Source of the DNA: JABGQS01 sp963674545
GTDB taxonomy: Bacteria > Bacillota > Clostridia > Christensenellales > SZUA-584
Direction of reading: 5' to 3'
NCBI GenBank assembly: GCA_963674545.2
Contig: CAXXFB010000001.1
Span: forward strand, 2,666,001 to 2,730,000
Length of the DNA: 64,000 nt
Shown here: positions 8,329 to 16,006 of the stretch, piece after piece
Numbering within the stretch: the stretch's first letter is position 1
Layout of the letters: every line of letters starts with the position of its first letter
The notes under the pieces: generated by a model
What the model saw: only the letters and a program-made list of their open reading frames with translations
The model's database searches: none
Told to the model about the DNA's origin: nothing
Made by a program: the position numbers and the translations under genes

Positions 8329-9915
8329 CTAGGTATAAGTAATTACGTAGTATATAAAAGGTAGTGCAGAGCGGCAGACTCTTTTTTCAGAGGCTCTGCA
8401 TTCCTCATCACTTAAACCAAACAAAAAAGCCCTGACAAGCAGAACCTTTTTATGTGTTGGTCTACCTAGTGCATTTAAATCCGAACTTTTTATTTCATCA
8501 AAAGTAGTGTGTTTTACTCCATCCTTATAGTTAAATGTAATAACCATCTTGTCGTCATATAAATAAATAGCATTTACAAAACAATCTATAAGCCTTTGCC
8601 TCTGTTCTTTATTTGACACGTCAACTCCCCTGAACTTATGAAGCCAGAATAATATCTGCTCACGAGTCAGTAGAGGTGATTGAGTTTCTTCATTTACGAT
8701 AGCAATTTCAATCTCATTCTTACTTTTTTCAAGTTCGTCCAGCCGCTGCTTGGTAGATGGGGTTAAAATGCCCTGCTGGATAGCATTAAGCAAATTACTT
8801 ATTCCTCGTTCTGTATCAGCAAGCTGTTTTCTTAAAAGTGGGAGTTGTGAGTTTTCCTTTGATTGGATATCTATTAACTTGTCTGCAATCTGCTCTAACA
8901 GTGCATCATTCATAAGCAGTTTAATTGTTTCATCAACAACAAGATCTTCTATCCATTTCTTTTTAACCGTCTTTTTGCTACATTGTTTTGGTCTCTTCTT
9001 AGCGTTAACGCATTTGTAGTAACGGTAGACGTTACGCATATGGCTTGTACCGCTTTCGCCAACCATGAATGCACCGCATTCTCCGCAATGAAGTTTAGTA
9101 GTGAGCAGATAATCATCAACAGCCTTATGCCTGGCCGGAGCACGCTTATTCTTTTTAAGCTGGTCTTGCACTTTATCAAACAACTCCTTTGGTACTATTG
9201 CCGGAATCCCGTCTGGCTTTGTAACGTCTCTATATTTATATTCCCCTATATACTTTCTGTTATGCAACATGTGTGTAACCGTGTTAAAGGTAACTTTCCC
9301 TTTTCGAGCTGAAGAGATATTCTTCTTATTCAGATAGTCTATTATTTGCTGTACAGTATAACCATCAGCATACTTATTAAACACATCAAGCACTACCGGT
9401 GCTGTCAGCGGATCGATTTTATAATATTTTTCAGCATCAACAGTATAGCCGTACGTTATTGTACCGCCGTTGTATTTACATTTAAGTGCGTTTTCAGTCA
9501 TGCCACGTATAACTTTTTCTGCAAGCTCGGCTGAATAATATTCTGCAAAACCTTCAAGCATTGATTCAAGTATAATACCTTCAGGTCCGTCAGAGATGTT
9601 CTCTTTTGCAGATATAACTTTAACACGATTTTTACGGAGAACATTTTTATAATGCGCCGAATCGTAACGGTTTCGGGCAAACCTATCCAATTTCCATACA
9701 ATCACCACTTCAAATAGTTGCTTAGAACTGTCTCTGACCATTCGCTGGAACTCCGGGCGGTTATCTGTTTTAGCAGAATATGCACGATCAATATATGTCT
9801 TGAAAATAGTTATGCCTTGCTTATTGGCATATTCCTGGCATTCTCGAATCTGGCCTTCTATGGATTCTTCTCGTTGATTATCACTTGAATATCTGGCATA
9901 TATTACACCGTTCAT
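8329..9915 (-). CDS. Large serine recombinase (site-specific integrase)
   Basis: A 528-residue recombinase. The N-terminal resolvase domain has the catalytic serine in YARYSSDNQ (Ser10) and the conserved arginines in WKLDRFARNR. A Recombinase domain follows (about residues 150-270), then a zinc ribbon starting CGECG and a coiled-coil-rich C-terminus. It would integrate and excise the surrounding element between attP and attB without tRNA homology. It overlaps the stop of the XRE gene (ATGA), so regulator and recombinase are co-transcribed from 10308-10336. It is full length and has no frameshift. The last codons coincide with one copy of an 11-bp direct repeat found again at 14372. Confidence 0.95.
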   Translation of the reverse strand: MNGVIYARYSSDNQREESIEGQIRECQEYANKQGITIFKTYIDRAYSAKTDNRPEFQRMVRDSSKQLFEVVIVWKLDRFARNRYDSAHYKNVLRKNRVKVISAKENISDGPEGIILESMLEGFAEYYSAELAEKVIRGMTENALKCKYNGGTITYGYTVDAEKYYKIDPLTAPVVLDVFNKYADGYTVQQIIDYLNKKNISSARKGKVTFNTVTHMLHNRKYIGEYKYRDVTKPDGIPAIVPKELFDKVQDQLKKNKRAPARHKAVDDYLLTTKLHCGECGAFMVGESGTSHMRNVYRYYKCVNAKKRPKQCSKKTVKKKWIEDLVVDETIKLLMNDALLEQIADKLIDIQSKENSQLPLLRKQLADTERGISNLLNAIQQGILTPSTKQRLDELEKSKNEIEIAIVNEETQSPLLTREQILFWLHKFRGVDVSNKEQRQRLIDCFVNAIYLYDDKMVITFNYKDGVKHTTFDEIKSSDLNALGRPTHKKVLLVRAFLFGLSDEECRASEKRVCRSALPFIYYVITYT

Positions 9916-10280
9916 TTCTCTTCCTCTCCAGCCATCTTTATAAGCATTTCCTTTAAACGTGTGTTTAATGGGGAGCCTTCTGCAAAACAGGCTTCAACAA
10001 ATTCATTCCATTCAACTTTGTTCTTGAGCTTTTCCTTTACCTTATCCGGCTTGTAATCAAAATACTTGCCGTGAGGACTATCGGTACGGCAAAAGATATA
10101 ATCAAGGGATACATCGAAATAATCGGCGTACCAAAGCAATACGCTAAAAGGCGCTTCGGATTGATCCTGCTCATACCTGTTTATGTTCGATTGATTTGAA
10201 TCCGCTATTTTCGCAAGTGCCGCTTGTGACAGACCAGTAGCGTTGCGTAGGGATTTTAATCTTTTACCAACTGTATCCAT
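9912..10280 (-). CDS. XRE-family transcriptional regulator of the element
   Basis: A 122-residue protein with an N-terminal cro/C1-type helix-turn-helix (LRNATGLSQAALAKIADSNQ) followed by about 60 residues without a recognised domain. Two ATGs are possible, 10286 and 10280. I prefer 10280 because the AGGAG is eight bases upstream of it but only two from the other. It lies between the recombinase, which it overlaps, and a divergent promoter for the plus-strand genes. It is therefore the likely repressor controlling integration and the partition/transfer side, as in many integrative elements. Confidence 0.88.
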   Translation of the reverse strand: MDTVGKRLKSLRNATGLSQAALAKIADSNQSNINRYEQDQSEAPFSVLLWYADYFDVSLDYIFCRTDSPHGKYFDYKPDKVKEKLKNKVEWNEFVEACFAEGSPLNTRLKEMLIKMAGEEEK

Positions 10281-10307
10281 AATCATTGCTCCTTTTTGTA
10301 TAAATAC

Positions 10308-10336
10308 ATTCTACTCGATATTAGAGTTAAACGCAA
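10308..10336 (-). promoter_or_regulatory. Promoter of the XRE-recombinase unit
   Basis: On the minus strand TTGCGT (10336-10331) is followed after exactly 17 bases by TAGAAT (10313-10308). The AGGAG of the XRE gene lies just downstream. Confidence 0.65.
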
Positions 10337-10401
10337 ATTAAAAAAACAATACGTATAAATTATAAAAAAGTTAAGTAAATGGGAACAAATAAGGACACCT
10401 G

Positions 10402-10430
10402 TTGACGTAATATATTAGAGCAACTAATAT
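10402..10430 (+). promoter_or_regulatory. Promoter of the plus-strand genes of the element
   Basis: TTGACG (10402-10407), 17 bases, then TAATAT (10425-10430), with AGGAG at 10439-10443 before the ATG at 10450. It faces away from the XRE promoter. Confidence 0.7.
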
Positions 10431-10449
10431 TTAGTAACAGGAGAAGCAG

Positions 10450-11334
10450 ATGAAAATACAGTTCTTACAACCGGAGCAAAACAAAATTACTGTCGTAAAT
10501 CTAAATAACTTTGAGTATCTGCCGCTTTTTTATCTATTCCCAAAAGAACTGTTGGTAGATACCTGCCCCGGCCTTGTAGATATGCCAAGAAACGTACATG
10601 GTATCTTCAAGCAAGAGCAATGGTATACAATGCTTAACAGCGACTTCTTTTTTCAGGCTGTATGCGATCTTACAGCTTTTTACGTTTGGCCTTCATTTGG
10701 AATTTCAACATATATGGAATGCTTTTCAGGATATGACTCAATGTGGCGGTTAGCTCACGCTACGTATATATGGGAAGAAGCTTTTGAAAATCTAAGCGGT
10801 ATTACACCGCAGGGTCTTGTAAAATCAGCAAAGAAAGAACAGAGATGGTTAAATACAGATGAATTCGAAAGCATAATGCTGAGAATAGGTATTTACGGTA
10901 TAAATAAGAACAACCTAATTCCCTGTATACAAACAGTAAAGGAAATGCGCTGCATCGAAGATTATGATAACCGATACAGTAACGCTAAAATAGATTTCTA
11001 TCGCAAATGGTACCATACACGTGCAAGGTTTAAAACTGTTTCTCTTGATCAGCTTATAGATAAACAGAGCAGCGATACCATGAATGCAGAGCTTGGTAAT
11101 TTCATTACAAACAAAGGCGCAGACTTCGAAGAAGCTTCATGCAGCAAAATAGACGCTCAGCGCTTTTATGAAACTCTGAGCGCTCGTGACCGTGAAATAC
11201 TTGAGATGCGAGTTAATGGATACACATACCAGGAAATTGCAGATGAGCTTGGTTACAGTACACATAGCGCAGTATTGAAGCGTATTAACAGAATCGCAGA
11301 ACTATATCTTGATTACAAAGATAAAAAAGAATAG
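10450..11334 (+). CDS. Hypothetical protein with C-terminal sigma-70 region 4-like HTH
   Basis: A 294-residue protein. The first two thirds (aromatic- and charge-rich, no motif I recognise) have no assignable function. The C-terminal 60 residues contain LSARDREILEMRVNGYTYQE followed by IADELGY, the pattern of sigma-70 region 4 or LuxR-like HTH domains. It is the first plus-strand gene of the mobile element, has its own TTGACG/TAATAT promoter and is closed off by a terminator before the parM-like gene. A role as an element-encoded transcription activator is plausible by context only. Confidence 0.7.
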   Translation: MKIQFLQPEQNKITVVNLNNFEYLPLFYLFPKELLVDTCPGLVDMPRNVHGIFKQEQWYTMLNSDFFFQAVCDLTAFYVWPSFGISTYMECFSGYDSMWRLAHATYIWEEAFENLSGITPQGLVKSAKKEQRWLNTDEFESIMLRIGIYGINKNNLIPCIQTVKEMRCIEDYDNRYSNAKIDFYRKWYHTRARFKTVSLDQLIDKQSSDTMNAELGNFITNKGADFEEASCSKIDAQRFYETLSARDREILEMRVNGYTYQEIADELGYSTHSAVLKRINRIAELYLDYKDKKE

Positions 11335-11373
11335 CTAACATAATTCGTAATAGCTAATTAATTATTGAAACAT

Positions 11374-11400
11374 CGTCTTTCCTTTTGGGAAGACGTTTTT
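11374..11400 (+). terminator. Rho-independent terminator between the HTH gene and the parM-like gene
   Basis: CGTCTTTCC (11374-11382) pairs with GGGAAGACG (11387-11395) around a TTTT loop and is followed by TTTTTATTT. It lies about 36 bases before the ATG of the actin-like gene, so it could also attenuate read-through into the partition genes. Confidence 0.8.
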
Positions 11401-11435
11401 ATTTAACCAAAAATTACAAAGAAAGTGAGAAAAAC

Positions 11436-12323
11436 ATGACGCAACTTAAAATCGGAATTGACAACGGTAACTACAACACAAAATCATCGGAGCGAATGCT
11501 GTACGCATCGGGTTTCACCGTGAGCGACAGTGAGTTTATCACCAGTGATATGCAGCTATTCTATAATGAATCATTTTACGCTGTCGGTGGTAAACGTTTG
11601 AGTTTCCAGCAGGACAAAACTAAAGAGGAAGACACATTTATATTAACATTTCCAGCTATCGCAGATGCGATGAAAAAAGCAGATACAACTTCAGCTGATG
11701 TGATACTTGGCGTTGGTCTCCCTATTGACATATATGGAGCACAAAAGAAAGCATTTGGTCAATACTTCCTTAAGGAAGATGTTTGCTTTAACTTTGAAGA
11801 CAATGACTATTTCTGTAGAATCAAAGAATGCAAAGTATTTGCCCAGGGGCATGCAGCATTATGCAGGTATTATCAGCAGCTAAAGGAATACAACAACATC
11901 ACGCTTGTTGATATTGGAGGATATACGGTTGATGTTTTAACGCTGCATGATTTCAAGGTAGATAGAGGAAGCTGCGCCAGCCTGCGTATGGGTACGATTA
12001 CGCTTTTTAATAATATTCGAGGCGAATTGCAGCAGGAGAACATTATACTTTCAGATGAGCTTATTGCCGATGCTATGCAGGGAACGATACAACACGCTGA
12101 AAAAGAAAAAATACACCTGATTGTAGAACGCCGTATGCAGCGCTACCTGAAGGAGCTTTTAAACTCTCTTCGTGAACGGGGGCTTGATTTAAAGCTGCCT
12201 ATCGTATTCGCAGGAGGAGGCGCAGAACTGCTTGGGGACAGGCTGTATTCTTCCGAGATAAATACCATAGTTATCCTTGACTGCTTTGCCAACGCAGAGG
12301 GATACAAGCTCTTACTGGGTTAA
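11436..12323 (+). CDS. ParM/StbA-type actin-like plasmid segregation ATPase
   Basis: A 295-residue actin-fold protein. Phosphate 1 is IGIDNGNYNTKS, phosphate 2 is TLVDIGGYTVDVLTL, and the adenosine motif is IVFAGGGAELL. Such proteins polymerise with ATP into filaments that push plasmid copies apart. The ATG at 11436 is used because the longer frame would begin inside the terminator at 11374-11395. The gene for a small ParR-like partner starts four bases after its stop. The presence of a segregation motor in an integrated element suggests that its excised circle is maintained for a time, or that the element derives from a plasmid. Confidence 0.85.
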   Translation: MTQLKIGIDNGNYNTKSSERMLYASGFTVSDSEFITSDMQLFYNESFYAVGGKRLSFQQDKTKEEDTFILTFPAIADAMKKADTTSADVILGVGLPIDIYGAQKKAFGQYFLKEDVCFNFEDNDYFCRIKECKVFAQGHAALCRYYQQLKEYNNITLVDIGGYTVDVLTLHDFKVDRGSCASLRMGTITLFNNIRGELQQENIILSDELIADAMQGTIQHAEKEKIHLIVERRMQRYLKELLNSLRERGLDLKLPIVFAGGGAELLGDRLYSSEINTIVILDCFANAEGYKLLLG

Positions 12324-12327
12324 AGAT

Positions 12328-12621
12328 ATGCGGGAAAGACGGTATCTGACATTCGATATGGAGAATCCCCGTCACCGGGAAGCACTTGCGCTTTTTAATG
12401 CTCAATCCGGGAAACTGCGCAGCGAATATGTTGTTGACCGTATCCTAAAGGTACGGCATGATAACAGGTTAGAGGAAAGATTAAGACAAATCATTAAGGA
12501 AGAACTGAAGTATATTTCATTTTCCGTTACCACTACAAAGAGTAAATCCGAAAATTTACATACAACTAATAACATATCCGAGCTGCCGGAAGCTCTGTTA
12601 TCGTCTTTAGATGATATATGA
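12328..12621 (+). CDS. Small ParR-like partner of the actin-like ATPase
   Basis: A 97-residue basic protein (RERRYLTFDMENPRHREAL; SEYVVDRILKVRH) with the size, charge and position of ParR-type centromere-binding proteins, which fold as ribbon-helix-helix dimers and cap ParM filaments. It starts four bases after the parM-like stop, at ATG 12328, and shares the terminator at 12661. Sequence similarity to known ParR proteins is too weak to see by eye, so the call rests mainly on context. An 8-bp dyad overlaps its stop codon. Confidence 0.6.
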   Translation: MRERRYLTFDMENPRHREALALFNAQSGKLRSEYVVDRILKVRHDNRLEERLRQIIKEELKYISFSVTTTKSKSENLHTTNNISELPEALLSSLDDI

Positions 12622-12635
12622 ACCATGATGGTTCA
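12619..12635. promoter_or_regulatory. Perfect dyad TGAACCAT-G-ATGGTTCA overlapping the ParR-like stop
   Basis: Eight-base arms around a single base, beginning at the stop codon of the ParR-like gene. It could be a protein-binding site (autoregulation or part of a centromere) or a short hairpin. There is one copy only, so its role is open. Confidence 0.4.
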
Positions 12636-12660
12636 CATTTTAACAACAGTCGGCAGAAAC

Positions 12661-12684
12661 ATGCGCCATGACGGCGCATTTTTT
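12661..12684 (+). terminator. Terminator of the ParM/ParR unit
   Basis: ATGCGCC (12661-12667) and GGCGCAT (12673-12679) form a stem with a 5-base loop, followed by a run of six T. It separates the partition genes from the oriT/mob region. Confidence 0.8.
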
Positions 12685-12792
12685 ATTCTCAGCGGGTTTA
12701 TCCCGGTGGTTAAGTGCTGCAAAGCAGGCCGCTTTATTAAGCCTCGCAGAGCCCCGCGGGAGCGCCCACTTGGCATCTTTGCAGCTCCGCTG

Positions 12793-12830
12793 AAAGTGTC
12801 ATAGTGGGTAAAACACTTCCTTCGGAAGTG
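12793..12830 (+). other. Candidate origin of transfer (oriT) of MobV type
   Basis: AAGTGT (12794-12799) and ACACTT (12813-12818) form an inverted repeat around CATAGTGGGTAAA. It is followed by a CACTTCC/GGAAGTG hairpin at 12814-12830. MobV relaxases such as pMV158 MobM nick within TAGTGTG/TTA between similar arms; TAGTGGGTAA at 12802-12811 is a close match. The site lies about 40 bases upstream of the relaxase reading frame, the usual position. Nicking itself is inferred. Confidence 0.6.
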
Positions 12831-12871
12831 ATCGTATCCCAAGCATTGATAACGTAAGGAGGTAAGGAGAT

Positions 12872-14089
12872 ATAACCAAAGTTGATCGCACAGTTGTAAG
12901 AAATAAAGCGTATCCACGCAGTAACTTCTCTATAAGGGAACGTCATAACGAGCGCAAGAACGAAATTTACTCCAATCCTGATATTGTACTTGAAAGAAGC
13001 GGTCTAAATATCAGTTTTAAAAGCTGCAAAGGCACATATACACAGGCTTTTGACAACTTGCTGGAAGAAGGAACGATAAGTACACGTGGATTAAAACAAG
13101 ATGCTGATGTATTTGCAGAGATGGTGTTCGATGTGAACACACTGTATTTTGATAAGCATGGACGATATGAATACGCAAAAGACTTTTTTGCCGAAGCATA
13201 CAAGATGGCTGTTAAAGAAGCCGGAGGCGAGCAATACGTCCTATCGGCAGTTATGCACGCTGACGAGCGCAACAGGAGCCTCTCAGAGGAACTTAAAAGG
13301 GATGTTTATCATTATCATCTGCATGTAGTATATATACCCGTTGTAGAAAAAGAAATCAAATGGACTAAGCGCTGCAAGGATAAGGAACTTGTTGGAAAGG
13401 TCAAAGAGGTTATACACCAGGTAAGTCATTCAAAAAAATGGGCTTCAGTCAAAGCAGTAGATGATAATGGTAAACCAATAATAGCAGAGAACGGTAAAGC
13501 TATGTTAATAGCGTCATATTCACTGCTGCAGGACAGGTTCTTTGAGCATATGAAGAAAGCCGGGTTCAAGGATTTTGAGCGTGGAGTGCGTGGCAGCACG
13601 ACTCAGCATTTATCCGTTTTGGATTACAAGATACAGCAGGACAATGAAAGGCTTGTCCGTATTGAAAAGCAGGTTGAGGAGCAGCAGAAAGAGCTAACAG
13701 TTGTTTCTGAAAAGCTAAATGTAGCGCATCAGAGCAGTAAATCATTTCAAAGTCTTGATGATATGGGGCAGAAAAAGATGTTTGGCAAGGTGACGCTTGC
13801 TGAGCAGGATTACAAGGAGGTGATATCGCTTGCAAAGGAAGGCGTTTTATCCCGTAGCACTATAAGGTCACTAAAGCAGCAGCTTAAAGATGTCACTGAG
13901 CAGCTATGGAGTTTAGAGGATAAGTTTGAAAAGTTGTTTATGAGCACGAAAAACTATGTTGACGCTATGAGGTTAGCGCCGAAGAAAGTTGAAGAGCTCA
14001 TTAAGGACATCTTTCAGAAGGCAAGGGAGGAGAGAGAACAAAAGAGACAGGAACGTAAAAAGACTAAGCCAAGCGGCTTAGGCCGCTAA
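12872..14089 (+). CDS. MobV-family relaxase (plasmid mobilization/recombination protein)
   Basis: The relaxase domain shows VDRTVVRNKAYPRSNF near the start, the RERHNERKN block, and the catalytic histidine cluster AVMHADERN with YHYHLHVVYIPV. A long coiled coil and a basic tail follow. It would nick oriT for transfer by a helper conjugation system. The family's N-terminal residues are readable from 12872, but that codon is ATA and no ATG, GTG or TTG occurs in frame until TTG 13058, which would remove the whole first conserved block. TAAGGAGG lies nine bases before the ATA. I therefore annotate from 12872 (about 405 codons) and flag the start as abnormal: non-canonical initiation or a lost start codon. 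Confidence 0.75.
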   Translation: MTKVDRTVVRNKAYPRSNFSIRERHNERKNEIYSNPDIVLERSGLNISFKSCKGTYTQAFDNLLEEGTISTRGLKQDADVFAEMVFDVNTLYFDKHGRYEYAKDFFAEAYKMAVKEAGGEQYVLSAVMHADERNRSLSEELKRDVYHYHLHVVYIPVVEKEIKWTKRCKDKELVGKVKEVIHQVSHSKKWASVKAVDDNGKPIIAENGKAMLIASYSLLQDRFFEHMKKAGFKDFERGVRGSTTQHLSVLDYKIQQDNERLVRIEKQVEEQQKELTVVSEKLNVAHQSSKSFQSLDDMGQKKMFGKVTLAEQDYKEVISLAKEGVLSRSTIRSLKQQLKDVTEQLWSLEDKFEKLFMSTKNYVDAMRLAPKKVEELIKDIFQKAREEREQKRQERKKTKPSGLGR

Positions 14090-14121
14090 GAGAACCTTGA
14101 AAATTTCATATGGAGGAAAGA

Positions 14122-14172
14122 ATGAATAATAAGATAGCAATGATATACAGGAGCCAGACTTATGTCCGATAA
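14122..14172 (+). CDS. Possible 16-codon leader peptide
   Basis: ATG at 14122 follows GGAGG by five bases and encodes 16 residues, ending in a TAA that overlaps the start region of the next gene. The arrangement suits translational coupling, but the peptide has no recognised features and may not be real. Confidence 0.3.
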   Translation: MNNKIAMIYRSQTYVR

Positions 14173-14332
14173 ACCGAAAGAACTAGAGATTCCTGATGAT
14201 GTTGTAGAATCTTTTGCGCGATGTATTCTTCCGGCAATGAAGGAGTATTTTGATAATGAGGAAGGGCAGAGGGAGTATGAGAAGTGGAAAGCAGAGAGCG
14301 ATAATATGGTGAAAATATCCAAAAATAAGTAG
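14162..14332 (+). CDS. Small acidic protein of the mobile element
   Basis: A 56-residue protein (MSDKPKELEIPDDVVESFAR..., ending in KISKNK) with ATG at 14162 seven bases after AGGAG. Charged and helical by composition, with no motif I recognise. It follows the relaxase and is probably the last gene of the element, 40 bases before the putative right repeat. Coding is supported by the ribosome site and lack of better alternatives; function unknown. Confidence 0.6.
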   Translation: MSDKPKELEIPDDVVESFARCILPAMKEYFDNEEGQREYEKWKAESDNMVKISKNK

Positions 14333-14419
14333 TTGATTAATGTGGGAATATTTAGTATTTATGTTTAATTAATAAGTAATTAATGAAATTTTAAAACTCG
14401 CTGGAGAGGATTTAATATT

Positions 14420-14465
14420 AAACCTCCATTATGGTACTTTTGTTTTACACCATTTTTGGAGGTTT
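14420..14465 (-). terminator. Hairpin downstream of the orphan ABC ATPase gene
   Basis: AAACCTCCA (14420-14428) and TGGAGGTTT (14457-14465) are perfect complements; ATGGT/ACCAT inside extend the stem. It lies about 35 bases past the ATPase stop and ends in TTT then T-rich DNA on the minus strand. The interval 14333-14499 holds nothing else except the putative element end. Confidence 0.6.
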
Positions 14466-14499
14466 ACATGAACTTTGAATGAGTCTCTTAATAATAATT

Positions 14500-15990
14500 C
14501 TAGCTATCTGTAAGTGTATTGAGAATTTCATTAGCTGAAGTATTCTGACTATAAAACTGCTTCACAATGCTGCCTTCAGATATTGCCAAAATTCTGTCAC
14601 TCATACCAATTAGCTCTGAAATGTGGGAAGAAATGAACAATATGCCAGCTCCATTGCGGACAAGTTCATTCATTATATTATACAGATCTTCACGGCTCGG
14701 TACGTCCAAATTGAATGTTGCTTCATCCATTATGAATATATTCGAATAGATATTCAGCCATTTGCTTAAGACGACTTTTTGTTTATTCCCTTCACTTAGA
14801 TATCTGATTGGGGCATGTGCATCGGCAATTTTTATTCCTAACTTATCTATGAAAGAATAGCAAATTCTCAAAAGAGTACTATTATTAATGAATATTCTTT
14901 CACCTTTGGTTTTGCCAATTATAAAGTTTGAAGGGAAATTCATTTTATCAAATAAGCTTAAATTATTCTTATCTTCACTTATATATCCAATTCCAAATTT
15001 AACTGCATCTGCTGGCGAATTTATATATACTCTTTTTCCATTTATATATATTTCACCCAAGTCAAGCTTTAAGGCGCCTAGTATTGCCTTTGTTAGCATT
15101 GTTCTGCCAGAACCAATTAGACCAGCTAAACCGACTATCTCGCCTTTTCGAATAGTAAAACTGATATTATTTAATATATTTGAATAACAAATATTCTTCA
15201 ATCGCAACAATTCCCCGCCAGGTTTGACGATTATTTTAGGATAAACTCTGCTTTTTATAGAGCCAAACATTTTTCTTAGTATGGTTTGTGTGTTCACTTC
15301 GTTCACATTTAGCGTATCAACCCGTTTTCCATTACTTAATATTGTCACTCTGTCGCCAATATGGTTGATTTCATTTATGCGATGTGTTATATAGATAATC
15401 GACTTTCCTTGAGATTTTAAATTGAGTAATAGTTTATAAAGTGTTTCTTTACTCTGGTCATCTAACAACTCGGAAGGTTCATCCAATATTATGATATCGT
15501 AAGGATGAATTAATAATCTTAAAGTATATAATAATTGTTTTTCAGCCCGACTTAAATTACCGAGACGATCAAATGGGCTTATATTTAAATTCATTTTTTT
15601 TAACGCTGCTCTTGTGTCTTCGTATAATTTTTTTTGATCGACAATGTTCATGAAGAATTTTCTGTGCAACGGTTCTTGGCCGCTCCATAAATTATGAGCC
15701 ACATCCTGATTATCATAAAAAAGTGGCTGTTGCTGGAGCATAATTATTCCCTGCTTCTGTGCTTGCTGAGGATTTTTATAATTTACTAATGAGCCTTTAT
15801 AAAATAATTCGCCACTGGTTATCTTTTCTATTCCATAGATAATGTTTGACAGAAGCGTTTTCCCGGATCCGTTTTCTCCTACCAACACGTGGATTTCACC
15901 ATATTTAAGCGTAAAATCAATTTCATCTAGTACTTTGATATGATTAAATTTCTTGCAAACCTTTTTCAGCTCAATAATATTGCCTGACAT
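14500..15990 (-). CDS. Sugar ABC transporter ATP-binding protein (RbsA/MglA type), orphan
   Basis: A 496-residue tandem ATPase. Domain 1 has Walker A GENGSGKT, a poorly conserved signature LSRAEKQ and Walker B IIILDEPSE. Domain 2 has GLIGSGRT in the Walker A position, signature LSEGNKQK and Walker B IFIMDEATFNLD. Such proteins energise ribose/galactose-type importers. Unusually, no binding protein or permease accompanies it on its strand; only a DeoR regulator lies upstream, 16 bases away. It may pair with the permeases at 20997-22920, or be left over from a transporter whose other genes were lost when the mobile element arrived. The weak signature in domain 1 is common in this family. Confidence 0.9.
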   Translation of the reverse strand: MSGNIIELKKVCKKFNHIKVLDEIDFTLKYGEIHVLVGENGSGKTLLSNIIYGIEKITSGELFYKGSLVNYKNPQQAQKQGIIMLQQQPLFYDNQDVAHNLWSGQEPLHRKFFMNIVDQKKLYEDTRAALKKMNLNISPFDRLGNLSRAEKQLLYTLRLLIHPYDIIILDEPSELLDDQSKETLYKLLLNLKSQGKSIIYITHRINEINHIGDRVTILSNGKRVDTLNVNEVNTQTILRKMFGSIKSRVYPKIIVKPGGELLRLKNICYSNILNNISFTIRKGEIVGLAGLIGSGRTMLTKAILGALKLDLGEIYINGKRVYINSPADAVKFGIGYISEDKNNLSLFDKMNFPSNFIIGKTKGERIFINNSTLLRICYSFIDKLGIKIADAHAPIRYLSEGNKQKVVLSKWLNIYSNIFIMDEATFNLDVPSREDLYNIMNELVRNGAGILFISSHISELIGMSDRILAISEGSIVKQFYSQNTSANEILNTLTDS

Positions 15991-16006
15991 TAAATCACCT
16001 TAATTA

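Larger units (their letters stand above)
8335..14382. mobile_element. Integrated mobilizable element with serine recombinase, ParM/ParR and MobV relaxase
   Basis: The block holds a large serine recombinase with an XRE regulator on the minus strand. On the plus strand it carries a sigma-like HTH protein, actin-type partition pair, candidate oriT, MobV relaxase and a small gene. Every gene is of plasmid or integrative-element type, and metabolic remnants or sugar genes lie on both sides. An 11-bp direct repeat ATAAGTAATTA occurs at 8335-8345, over the last codons of the recombinase, and at 14372-14382. I use it as a provisional boundary (about 6.04 kb); it is AT-rich and may be coincidence. No conjugation channel genes are present, so transfer would need a helper. 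Confidence 0.7.
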
